A stretch of 64,000 bases of DNA from Gulosibacter sediminis (GTDB lineage: Bacteria; Actinomycetota; Actinomycetes; Actinomycetales; Microbacteriaceae). This document shows positions 21,628 to 29,205 of the stretch, in pieces (within the stretch, counting starts at the first letter, position 1; the number at the start of each line of letters is the position of its first letter). The DNA lies in NCBI RefSeq assembly GCF_023370115.1, contig NZ_CP097160.1, forward strand, positions 682,001-746,000, read 5' to 3'. Position numbers and translations under genes: made by a program. The notes beneath the pieces were generated by a model. That model had not been told where the DNA came from. It saw only the letters and a program-made list of their open reading frames with translations, and made no database searches.

Positions 21628-22092
21628 ATGCCTGGAATCGAGCCATCTGATCGCGAAGCATTGGTCATGGACGTGCTTCGCGAAGTTCGTGCGTTCGGCG
21701 ATGCACATGACCGCATGAGCAGTGGGATGAAGCACGGGATGGACATGAACATCACCGATGTCGCCACCCTGCGCCTGCTCATCATGCGAAAAGAACAGGG
21801 GCTCGTGGTAACTCCAGCCGACATCGCTCGCCATCTTCGGATCTCCACTGCCTCGACGACGAAGCTTCTTGATCGACTGGTGGAGTCCGGTCACGTGACA
21901 CGCCACCCGCATGCGTCGGATCGTCGTGCTCGCTCGATCGAGTTGACGGATGCCGCTCGCGCGGAGTTCTTCCGGCTTTTCGGTCGGAGGCTCGCCGCCA
22001 TGCGCGCCGTGCTCACGGACTTCACGGATGCCGAGTTGGATGCAGCGCGGCGACTACTGAGCGCGATCGGCGTAGCGATGGACGACGAATGA
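21628..22092 (+). CDS. MarR-family regulator, probable CrtR
   Basis: 154 residues with a winged HTH: VVTPADIARHLRISTASTTKLLDRLVESGHVTRHPHASDRRARSIELT (about residues 55-102), the MarR recognition helix and wing. The ATG at 21628 has GGAGGA 4-5 nt upstream. In C. glutamicum the MarR-type CrtR is divergent from the crt operon and is released from DNA by GGPP and related diphosphates; position and orientation here are the same. Function as CrtR is inferred from context, not from sequence identity. Confidence 0.82.
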   Translation: MPGIEPSDREALVMDVLREVRAFGDAHDRMSSGMKHGMDMNITDVATLRLLIMRKEQGLVVTPADIARHLRISTASTTKLLDRLVESGHVTRHPHASDRRARSIELTDAARAEFFRLFGRRLAAMRAVLTDFTDAELDAARRLLSAIGVAMDDE

Positions 22093-22105
22093 CGGCATCC
22101 TCGCC

Positions 22106-22552
22106 TCAGCTCTTCGGTTCGGACGCCGCGCGTTCCCACAATTCGATGCCTCCGGGAATCGTTCGGAAGATCGGGTGCGGTGATGCGGCGTCCGTCAGCC
22201 AGATCGCCGCGTCATCGGGGCTGCGGGCGCGTAGTTTTTCACCGAGATGCCGCCACTCGAAGTCGAGCTGACCGAGCGTCACCGTTAACGCGACGGCCTC
22301 CGATCCTGGTCGCAGGATCCGCTCGCTGTCGAAACGATAGCCGCGCCGGCGAGCATCGGCGGCGACCCCTTCGAGATAGCAGCCGATGGCCGCGAGCGGG
22401 TCGGGTGCGGCACGGAACCGCAGCAGTTGTGGATGGTGGCGGTAGCCTTTCGTGCGCTCGGCGAGCACCGCCTGGGCGAGGAGCGCCTCACGCCAGCAGG
22501 CGACCAGACCGATCCGGTCGAGGTGCCGAGGATGCAACGACCAGATCCTCAT
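22106..22552 (-). CDS. Pyrimidine dimer DNA glycosylase/endonuclease V family protein
   Basis: 148 residues, the usual length. The N-terminus MRIWSLHPRHLDRIGLVACWREALLAQAVL and GYRHHPQLLRFRAAPDP match the Pyr_excise family (T4 endonuclease V-like), which incises DNA at UV-induced cyclobutane dimers. T4 EndoV uses the N-terminal Thr amine; here residue 2 is Arg, as in many cellular homologues, so activity is not assured. It overlaps the upstream MMPL remnant by 4 nt (ATGA). Its location next to a carotenoid operon fits a light-protection role. Confidence 0.75.
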   Translation of the reverse strand: MRIWSLHPRHLDRIGLVACWREALLAQAVLAERTKGYRHHPQLLRFRAAPDPLAAIGCYLEGVAADARRRGYRFDSERILRPGSEAVALTVTLGQLDFEWRHLGEKLRARSPDDAAIWLTDAASPHPIFRTIPGGIELWERAASEPKS

Positions 22553-22971
22553 GCCAACTCCTCGCTTCGCACTTCGTCAGGCCCGATCGGCGGTGCAGAC
22601 TCTCGGCTCAAACGCGACGGCCACCAGATCGCGCGGGTGATGTCATAGCTCAGCGCGGGCACGAGCAGGCTCCTAACGAGGAAGGTGTTAAGCAGCACAC
22701 CGAACGAGACGATGAACGCGATCTGGACGAGGAAGGGGATGGGGATGATCGAGAGTGCGGCGAACGTCGCCGCCAGCACCAGGCCGGCGGATGTGGTGAC
22801 ACCACCGGTCATGCCAAGCCTGCGCACATCCCACTCACGGATGCCGTGCCGATGGGGTTCCTCGCGCACTCTCGTCACGAGGAAGATACTGTAGTCGATC
22901 CTCAGCGCTACCAGGAACACGAATGAGAACAGCGGCACGGCCGGGTCCGCACCGTGGTTCGGCAGCTTCAC
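22549..22971 (-). pseudogene. Truncated MMPL/RND-family transporter (C-terminal remnant)
   Basis: About 140 residues correspond only to the last transmembrane part of MMPL exporters: GADPAVPLFSFVFLVALRIDYSIFLVTRVREE, MTGGVTTSAGLVLAATFAALSIIP and FGVLLNTFLVRSLLVPAL. Intact members have about 700 residues. Upstream bases (22972-23100) hold no continuation, so the N-terminal two thirds are deleted. In C. glutamicum an MMPL protein is encoded inside the crt operon, so this looks like a relic of a crt-linked transporter. The conserved second Asp pair region GIDY is changed to RIDY. Confidence 0.75.
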
Positions 22972-23097
22972 CTCGGCGCTGCTCGCGCCGGCAGGTCGAG
23001 CACGGCATCCGCCGCACCCGTCAGATTGCTCTTGCCGACGAGGATGTAGGCGGGCTGCCGGACCGCGAGGGCAGCCTGGGTGCGATGGGAACCCACT

Positions 23098-23124
23098 TGT
23101 TTCACTAGATACGCTAGTGAAACA
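23098..23124. promoter_or_regulatory. Long palindromic operator upstream of the SDR gene
   Basis: A perfect inverted repeat with 11-nt arms (TGTTTCACTAG and CTAGTGAAACA) around a 5-nt spacer ATACG. It contains the TCACTAGAT string also found in the idi/marR intergenic operator. It is 44 nt before the preferred GTG start of the SDR gene. Confidence 0.7.
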
Positions 23125-23168
23125 CTATGAGGGAACGAACAGCGGTTCCAATCATCGGAGGTCGCCGC

Positions 23169-24707
23169 GTGGAGCAGAATTCAGACCGCACGTCCGCCCC
23201 GACCGGTGCGGAGCCAGAGTTGCGCGCGCGCATTCCGGCCGACGGTCAACCACCTCTTGCGCTCGTCCTCGGCGCCACAGGATACCTCGGCGGTCGACTG
23301 GTGGCCCGGCTGCTGAACGGCGGCTATCGGGTTCGCGTGCTCGTTCGGCGTCCGGAACGACTCGACGCCTTCTCGTGGGCGGGCCGCGTGGACGTTATCG
23401 TCGGGGATGCCGCAGATGAGTCCGTGATGCGAGCGGCTACCGAAGGCGTACAGGTGCTGTACTACCTGATCCATTCGATGACATCCGGATCGCGATTCGA
23501 GCAGACCGATCGACAGCTTGCACATACGACAGCTCGGACGGCTGCCGAAAGCGGCGTCGGTCGTATCGTGTACCTCGGCGGCTTGCATCCGGATGGGGAC
23601 CTCTCCCCGCACCTGCGCTCACGCGTCGAGGTCGGTCATATCCTTCTGGGAAGCGGCGTCCCCACGCTGGCCCTTCAAGCAGGTGTGGTGATCGGATCCG
23701 GCTCCGCCTCGTTCGAGATGGTCAGACACCTCACGGAGGTGCTGCCGTATATGCCCGCGCCACGTTGGGTGCGAAATCACATCCAGCCGATCGCGGTCCG
23801 CGACGTGCTGCACTATCTGCTCGGCGCCGCCCTCGTGCCGCCCGAGGTCAACGCGGCTATTGACATCGGCGGGCCGGACGTTCTGCGGTACGGCCAGATG
23901 ATGAACGCGTATGCCGTTGAGGCAGGTCTGCACCAGCGACACATCGCCGCGCTGCCGGTGCTGACACCGTGGCTAGCCTCGCACTGGGTGAACCTGGTCA
24001 CCCCGATCCCGCGCTCCATCGCACGGCCCCTCGTCGAATCTCTTCAACATGACTGCGTGGTCCGCGACCGCAGCGTGGATGCGATCATCCCCCCGCCTGC
24101 GGGAGGACTCACTCCCTACCGGCGCGCCGTGCAGCTCGCGCTCGGCCGCATCGATGCCGACTCGATCGAGACGAGTTGGCAGGACCAGGCCGTACTCGGC
24201 GCACCCAGCGACCCGCTGCCGAGCGACCCAGACTGGGCGGGGCGTACCGTTTACACCGACGTGCGGACGGCGCGCACCCGAGCGCCAGCCGAGCAGTTGT
24301 GGGCCGTGATCGCTGGGATCGGCGGCAGCAACGGCTGGTACTCCACGCCGCTACTGTGGTCGCTGCGCGGGTGGGCCGATAAGCTGGCCGGTGGCGTGGG
24401 ACTGTCGCGGGGACGACGCAGCCGTTCTGAGGTGGCAGTCGGCGACGTCATCGACTTCTGGCGTGTCGAGGCACTGGAACAGGGAAGAATGCTACGTTTG
24501 CGCGCCGAAATGCGGGTTCCGGGGCTCGCCTGGCTCGAACTGAGGGCAAGTCCCGAAAGCACCGGGTCGCGCTTCGACCAGCGTGCGGTGTTCTTTCCGC
24601 GCGGACTCGCCGGGCGTCTGTACTGGCTCGCCGTCCTGCCCTTTCACGGGCTCATCTTCCGTGGAATGGCTCATCGCTTCACCGCAGCAGCGGAGGCCGC
24701 AGAATGA
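23169..24707 (+). CDS. SDR-family NAD(P)-binding protein fused to a DUF2867-like C-terminal domain
   Basis: About 512 residues. The N-terminal extended-SDR fold has GATGYLGGRLVARLL (NAD(P)-binding TGxxGxxG, about residues 36-50) and GVGRIVYLGG. The C-terminal 180 residues (from about TVYTDVRTARTRAPAEQLWAVIAGIGG) resemble DUF2867/SRPBCC-like domains (W-S-L-R-G-W-A-D-K-L; VGDVIDFWRVE). A GTG at 23169 is chosen because GGAGG lies 7 nt upstream; an ATG at 23127 is also in frame but abuts the operator. The same two-domain protein is often annotated as an uncharacterised oxidoreductase. Its operator suggests co-regulation with the crt genes. Confidence 0.78.
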   Translation: MEQNSDRTSAPTGAEPELRARIPADGQPPLALVLGATGYLGGRLVARLLNGGYRVRVLVRRPERLDAFSWAGRVDVIVGDAADESVMRAATEGVQVLYYLIHSMTSGSRFEQTDRQLAHTTARTAAESGVGRIVYLGGLHPDGDLSPHLRSRVEVGHILLGSGVPTLALQAGVVIGSGSASFEMVRHLTEVLPYMPAPRWVRNHIQPIAVRDVLHYLLGAALVPPEVNAAIDIGGPDVLRYGQMMNAYAVEAGLHQRHIAALPVLTPWLASHWVNLVTPIPRSIARPLVESLQHDCVVRDRSVDAIIPPPAGGLTPYRRAVQLALGRIDADSIETSWQDQAVLGAPSDPLPSDPDWAGRTVYTDVRTARTRAPAEQLWAVIAGIGGSNGWYSTPLLWSLRGWADKLAGGVGLSRGRRSRSEVAVGDVIDFWRVEALEQGRMLRLRAEMRVPGLAWLELRASPESTGSRFDQRAVFFPRGLAGRLYWLAVLPFHGLIFRGMAHRFTAAAEAAE

Positions 24708-24744
24708 AATAGAGCACATCACCGCAAGCGCTGAGATCGAATCC

Positions 24745-25045
24745 GCAGGCACCGTCGCCGACCGTGCGCGGCAGGTCTCCGTCGTCGGCGGGTGCAGGAT
24801 GCCGCGGACGGGGCGCTGTCCGCGACCGCCACGGTCATCGTCCCCGCCGTTCCCACCTTCTCGATCTGGTGCGTAATCTATCTCGGACTGCTCGGCTACG
24901 CTGGCTGGCAGGAGCTCCCCGCCAAGCCGCACGGGAGAGGCATTGCGGCACGGGATGGTGGATCCTTGCGTCACAACTGCTCAACGCCTCGTGGATTCTC
25001 AGCGTCCAGGCCGGCCTGCCCGGGGCTTCGGATGGCCTGCCGATA
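24745..25045 (+). pseudogene. TspO/MBR (tryptophan-rich sensory protein) remnant
   Basis: Three pieces of a TspO-like protein occur in three successive frames: ADRARQVSVVGG (near 24757), then ALSATATVIVPAVPTFSIWCVIYLGLLGYAGWQELP (24816-24926), then GTGWWILASQLLNASWILSVQAGLPG (24953-25030). The first transmembrane helix is largely deleted between pieces one and two. A frameshift near 24935 separates pieces two and three, and the last helices are missing. FSIW-x-x-IYL and the Trp-rich helix are the recognisable TspO signatures. TspO genes often sit in carotenoid or photosynthesis clusters. Confidence 0.78.
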
Positions 25046-25612
25046 CCTTGGGCGTCTTCACGCCCCTGGTCGGGGTCCGTGTTCCAGCAGAGGGTGTGGC
25101 CGGCCTCAAAGGTCTCCAGCTCGATGAGGTCCGGGCGGACGTCGCGGAGTGCTTGCGAGATTCGGACGGGAACGGAGTCGTCTCGGGCGCCGTGGAGGAT
25201 CAGGGTCGGCGTGGCGAGGTATACGGCTCATGCGGTCCAGTCGAGGGTGAGCCACGGGATTGCGAGCTTCCCTGCTGCGGCGGGTAGTCCACTGCAAGCG
25301 CAGTTGGTCGTGATGACTTCCGCCCAGTTGAGGACCGGTGAAGCGAGGATGAGCGCAGCGATCAGCTCTTCGTGTCGGGGTGGTCGGCGAGTTGGAGGGC
25401 AATGGCGGCACCCATTGACCGGCCGAAAAGCGCGACGCGTTGCGCTCGACGTCGAACGGCGAACCCGATGGCCTCGTCTACACCGTTCGTCTCTGTGCGG
25501 CCGAGGGTTGTTCGGCCGGGTCCGACTCGTGGCCATTCTGCGGTGTTGCGGTAACTGACGACGAGGGAGGTGTACCCGAGTTCAGTTGAGGCGCGGACGC
25601 CGCGGAGGGTGC
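25045..25612 (-). pseudogene. Alpha/beta-hydrolase remnant with nonsense and frameshift mutations
   Basis: Read on the minus strand: LGYTSLVVSYRNTAE, then RVALFGRSMGAAIALQLADHP (nucleophile elbow GRSMG), a frameshift near 25368, and then EELIAALILASPVLNW and LTLDWTA. An in-frame TGA (25228-25230) follows, and after it YLATPTLILHGARDDSVPV (acid Asp) and FEAGHTLCWNTDP (catalytic His). All parts of the catalytic triad can be traced, but no single frame contains them. The N-terminal part is lost where the recombinase remnant begins. Confidence 0.75.
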
Positions 25613-26340
25613 CGACGCGGGGGAGTCCATACGTAAGGCTGACCGGACCGAACTCATGCGGATCATCGAGTACGTCGCCAAGCACTCGACGAACTACTGC
25701 ATCGTCCACAGGGTCGACCGGCTCGCCCGCAACCGTGCCGACGATGTGACGATCCACCTTGCACTCAAGGACGCGGGTGGCGCGCGGGCTGACGACAGCT
25801 GCGACGCCGCGGCGACCTTCTCGGCCCATCGCCAAGCCATCGGTGCACCGGATGTTGACGAACCCGTACTACAAGGGCAGCGTGCGGTACCAAGGTGTCA
25901 CCTATGCCGGAGCGCACGAGGCGATCGTCCCGAACAAGGTGTGGGATTACGTGCAGACCGTGCTCGGTAGGCACCGCTCGCCGCGGACGCAACGCGGGTG
26001 CACGAGCACTACTTGAAGGGCAGGATGTTCTGCGGGCAGTGCGGCTCGCGCCTGATCGTGTGCAACGCCAAGGGCAACTAGGGCACGATCTACCCCTACT
26101 TCGTGTGCGCGAGCCGGCATGGCTGAAGGCGCCGCCGAACTCGCCGACCTCGCGTCCCGGAGGACCCATCGCGAAGGCGAGCAACATAAGCTGCTCCAGG
26201 CCCACTACGCAGGAGCGATCCCGCCCGACCTCCAGAATCGGATCACCGCGTCGCTGCAGACCATCGAGTCCTGGATCGACGAGGACAACGACGTGCGCGT
26301 CGGCTACCGCAACCCGTGCGACGGGCTGAGCGTCCCCGGC
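25612..26340 (+). pseudogene. Degraded large serine recombinase
   Basis: Fragments in order: GESIRKADRTELMRIIEYVAK and CIVHRVDRLARNRADDVTIHLALKDAG (resolvase catalytic domain, C-terminal half); after a deletion and frame change, HRMLTNPYYKGSVRYQGVTYAGAHEAIVPNKVWDYVQ (recombinase domain). A further frame change gives HEHYLKGRMFCGQCGSRLIVCNAKGN, ending at TAG 26079-26081, then GTIYPYFVCASRHG ended by TGA (zinc ribbon Cys residues). The last part is ELADLASRRTHREGEQHKLLQAHYAGAIPPDLQ (C-terminal coiled coil). The catalytic Ser region is absent. It is an inactive relic of an integrative or mobile element. Confidence 0.82.
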
Positions 26341-26402
26341 CTCCATGCCGACGCCCTGAGCTGGTCCGCCCAAGAAAAGAACGAGGGCCAGGTTGGAACC
26401 CT

Positions 26403-26424
26403 GACCAAGGGCGGACCCTTGGTC
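26403..26424 (-). terminator. Hairpin downstream of tRNA-His
   Basis: A perfect 9-bp stem (GACCAAGGG with CCCTTGGTC, loop CGGA) begins 23 nt beyond the 3' end of tRNA-His on the minus strand. It may end the tRNA transcript, or it may belong to the recombinase relic read from the other strand. No T run follows. Confidence 0.45.
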
Positions 26425-26446
26425 GAAAGGTCAAACCTGACCCATT

Positions 26447-26523
26447 TGGGGTGAGTAACGGGGCTTGAACCCGCGACCTCCTGGACCACAACCAAGCGCT
26501 CTACCAGCTGAGCTATACCCACC
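26447..26523 (-). tRNA. tRNA-His (GTG)
   Basis: A complete cloverleaf on the minus strand: acceptor GTGGGTA/TACTCAC (one G-T pair), D stem GCTC/GAGC and anticodon stem-loop CTTGG-TTGTGGT-CCAGG with anticodon GTG. The T arm is GCGGG-TTCAAGC-CCCGT. A G precedes position 1 (the G-1 needed by HisRS) opposite discriminator C73, and CCA is encoded. It sits directly at the end of the recombinase remnant. Confidence 0.93.
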
Positions 26524-26564
26524 ATGTCGCCGCACCGTTCGCGCGGCAACCACACGATCTTACA

Positions 26565-27203
26565 TCACGATTCGAGCAGGGGTGAAAACTCGTCGACGAT
26601 GCTTTTCGAAATCTGCTTGAGCGACTCGGTGTCGGGGCCGGGCGCCGACACGATCATGGCCTGGCGGTAGTAGCGCAACTCGCGAATCGACTCGAGGATG
26701 TCGGCCGCCGCACGGTGGCCGCCGTGCTTCTCTGGCGACTGGAAGTAGATGCGCGGGTACCACCGTCGCGCGAGCTCCTTCAGCGTCGACACGTCGATGT
26801 TCCGGTAGTGCAAGTAGGTGTCGAGTTCAGGCATCTGCTTCGCGAGGAACATGCGGTCGGTACCGATGGTGTTGCCGGCCAGGGGAGCGGTGCGCTCGCC
26901 AGGCACGAACCGCTTGACGTAGTCGAGCACTTGCTGCTGCGCCTCCTCGACGGTGACGCCATTCGGGATCTCTTCCGCGAGGCCCGACGTCTTGTGCATG
27001 TTCGTGACGAACTCACCCATGTTGTCCATGGCCGCCTGCGACGGCTTGATTACGACGTCGAGGCCCTTCGCGTCGAGCACGTTGATCTCGGAGTCGGTGA
27101 CGAACACCGCGATTTCGCAGAGCTCATCGACGCCAATGTCGAGACCCGTCATCTCGCAGTCGATCCACACCATGCGGCCATTTTTGTCACTCGAGGCACT
27201 CAT
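26565..27203 (-). CDS. orn: Oligoribonuclease
   Basis: 212 residues; a DEDDh-family 3'-5' exoribonuclease that degrades 2-5-nt RNA and pGpG to mononucleotides. Motifs: WIDCEMTGLD (D and E, about residues 12-21), NTIGTDRMFL (Asp, near 111) and the HRAAADI motif (His and Asp, near 170). The ATG at 27203 follows TACGAT at 7 nt, a leaderless arrangement; in-frame extensions upstream lack support. Confidence 0.93.
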   Translation of the reverse strand: MSASSDKNGRMVWIDCEMTGLDIGVDELCEIAVFVTDSEINVLDAKGLDVVIKPSQAAMDNMGEFVTNMHKTSGLAEEIPNGVTVEEAQQQVLDYVKRFVPGERTAPLAGNTIGTDRMFLAKQMPELDTYLHYRNIDVSTLKELARRWYPRIYFQSPEKHGGHRAAADILESIRELRYYRQAMIVSAPGPDTESLKQISKSIVDEFSPLLES

Positions 27204-27210
27204 GCAGTTC

Positions 27211-27216
27211 ATCGTA
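27211..27216 (-). promoter_or_regulatory. -10 box of a probable leaderless promoter for orn
   Basis: TACGAT on the minus strand, 7 nt before the ATG of orn. Confidence 0.45.
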
Positions 27217-27273
27217 GTTCCGTGCGGGCCATCTGCCCGTCGGATGTGCATAACTCGCTAGACTGAGATGGTT

Positions 27274-27346
27274 GCCTCCGTAGCTCAGCGGATAGAGCAG
27301 GAGCCTTCTAATCTCTTGGTCGCAGGTTCGATTCCTGCCGGGGGCG
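27274..27346 (+). tRNA. tRNA-Arg (TCT)
   Basis: 73 nt. Acceptor GCCTCCG/CGGGGGC, D stem GCTC/GAGC, anticodon loop CTTCTAA (anticodon TCT, reading AGA/AGG) and T arm GCAGG-TTCGATT-CCTGC; discriminator G, CCA not encoded. The anticodon stem GGAGC/TCTCT is weak: one C-T mismatch closes the loop and a G-T pair lies at the outer end. Confidence 0.9.
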
Positions 27347-27372
27347 CAACTGAGAGACGGAGTCCCGCCGCG

Positions 27373-28845
27373 CTAGAACGGCGCGGGATCATTGATCGCG
27401 TCATAGCTCTGGTCGTCGACGGGTTTGAAGATCGGTCCGACTGGTCTTGGTTCGACGGTGACCCATTCGCCGCGCGGGGTTCGCCACCTGACTTTGCCGC
27501 CACCGAGTTGCTCGCACGCCCACGGACGCTGATGTTTCAGCGTGTGGTGTTTTGGGCAGAGGTGTCCCAGGTTTTCGACATCGGTGTTGCCGCCCGCGGC
27601 CCACGGTTTCGTGTGATCAAGTTCGCTTTGATGTGCGGGTCTGCGGCAGCCCGGGAATAAACACACTTGGTCCCTGGCTTGCAGGAATCTGCGCATCGAT
27701 GGGGTCGGGGTGCGGGTATCGACGGTCAACACGTGCCCGGTGATCGGGTCGGTGAAGATTCGTTGGAAGCACTTCGCCTTTGAGACCATGTCGCGGGCCT
27801 CGGTCATGCTGACCGGCATCATCCCGTTCAGTGTCGCGACATCACGCGGTGCGTCCGGGTTGAGGAGGTTCAGGACCGGGATGACGATGCTCACCGTCGC
27901 GGTCACGCGCGAGTGGCCCTTGGCGTCGTACTCGCGCATGCTCTGCGGCGTCGTGGTGAGGAAGGTCTCGACGAACAGGTCGGCCATCAGCTGGCGCACC
28001 GTGCGGGGGTCTTCGATGAACTCGGCGTCTGCAGCAGAGAGTGCTTCCCCGCGTGCTTGTGCGTCGCGGACGCGGCGCCGGTGTTCGTCGGCCTCGGTCA
28101 CGTGCTCCTCACGGAGCGCTTTGGCTTGCTGCTGCATGAGGTCGTACATCGCGTGGGCCTGCAGCGTTGGGATGTCGGCGGTGATGCGCGACATGCCGAA
28201 CTCGCGGTCCTCGATCTTGACGTGGCGGGCCTGGTATTCGTGCTCGAACGCGGCCTCAAACTCTTCGGCCCCGAGTTCGGCGGCGAGTTTGCGGGCGTAG
28301 GTGTCGGTCGCGGCGACGGTCTCGCCCGTCGCGAACTCGAGCACCTTGGTCGCGTAGTCATCGCGGCGCCCGTCGGGCACGATGCCCGCATGCCGCAACA
28401 GCGCGCGAGCATGCCGCATCGTCACCGCCGCCTCGCGGAGTGGGTCGAGCCACACAACAAAATCGGTACCCAGTCGATGCGCGTCATACGCCCGGTTCAG
28501 GAGCGCGGTGTCGGACTCGTTCGTGTGAATCCCGAACTCCGCCACGATCGACCGCAGGTTCAACCGCAGCAAATCGTCCGGGCTCGCGACCGAGGAACGT
28601 TCCTGCAGTTGCGCGTGCGTCCGGTGCTCTGCGACCGCGTAGGCCTGCGCGAGCCCCATCATCTTCATGTACGCGCCGACTTGTTCAAGTTTCGCCCCGT
28701 TCAACACCATGCCCTCAATCGCCGCGAGCGCGTCATTGAGCCCGTCGGTCTCGGGTGGAGGGGTGGTGCCGTCTGGCCGGTGCTTCGGTGCACGACGCAT
28801 CGGCTCATCAGCATCAGAGCCTGATGGGGGAGTCGTTGCGGTCAT
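27373..28845 (-). CDS. DUF222 / HNH endonuclease (13E12-type) protein
   Basis: 490 residues. An N-terminal DUF222 helical domain is followed by a C-terminal HNH nuclease with CLFPGCRRPAHQSELDHTKPWAAGGNTDVENLGHLCPKHHTLKH (about residues 390-433). The Cys residues and LDH/HH catalytic and zinc positions are complete. The family is expanded in actinobacteria, and the biological target is not known. A GGAGG Shine-Dalgarno lies 9 nt before the ATG. It is convergent with, and 26 nt from, tRNA-Arg, a common insertion point, but no att-like duplication was seen. Confidence 0.87.
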   Translation of the reverse strand: MTATTPPSGSDADEPMRRAPKHRPDGTTPPPETDGLNDALAAIEGMVLNGAKLEQVGAYMKMMGLAQAYAVAEHRTHAQLQERSSVASPDDLLRLNLRSIVAEFGIHTNESDTALLNRAYDAHRLGTDFVVWLDPLREAAVTMRHARALLRHAGIVPDGRRDDYATKVLEFATGETVAATDTYARKLAAELGAEEFEAAFEHEYQARHVKIEDREFGMSRITADIPTLQAHAMYDLMQQQAKALREEHVTEADEHRRRVRDAQARGEALSAADAEFIEDPRTVRQLMADLFVETFLTTTPQSMREYDAKGHSRVTATVSIVIPVLNLLNPDAPRDVATLNGMMPVSMTEARDMVSKAKCFQRIFTDPITGHVLTVDTRTPTPSMRRFLQARDQVCLFPGCRRPAHQSELDHTKPWAAGGNTDVENLGHLCPKHHTLKHQRPWACEQLGGGKVRWRTPRGEWVTVEPRPVGPIFKPVDDQSYDAINDPAPF

Positions 28846-29205
28846 CGGGCGTCACCTCCTCGAAGGTGCGTCAATGCGGGGAACCGTTGTCGTAAGTATA
28901 TACGCATGGAGTCAAGATTGAAGCGCACATACGTTCTAATATTGCCGGCGTGGATGTTCGAGGTTTCGAGCATCCATGGGCCGGTTTTCGACCTAGGTTC
29001 ACTCTCGCACGAGCCACCGACATGCCCTAGGTGGGCCGGTTTCCTGACGGTTTGGTGGCTGGTTTCAGTTCACCGCCACCCTCCGGCATCGGCATGGCTA
29101 TCGTGCAGCGTGGGATGGTGTTGGGTAGCGCCGGAGCCATATCAACGTGACCACGCTCTGCTCACAAGGCTGCGGCCTGGCCAACTCGCAGGCGAGCCCC
29201 GCGAA
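28846..29205. other. Gene-free stretch between DUF222 and TetR genes
   Basis: About 360 nt containing the upstream region of the DUF222 gene (GTATATAC palindrome near 28895) and the 3' flank of the tetR gene. An open frame crosses it but lacks a ribosome binding site and continues antisense to tetR, so it is not called. Confidence 0.45.

Noticed and set aside
26340-26450. Possible att duplication of the tRNA-His 3' end in the recombinase relic
   Set aside because: I looked for a copy of the T arm and acceptor sequence between 25.6 and 26.4 kb and found none by eye; only a 9-bp hairpin is present.
24707-26450. Reading the broken region as several short intact genes
   Set aside because: The conserved segments of each protein family are split over different frames in the right order, which indicates decay and not short genes.
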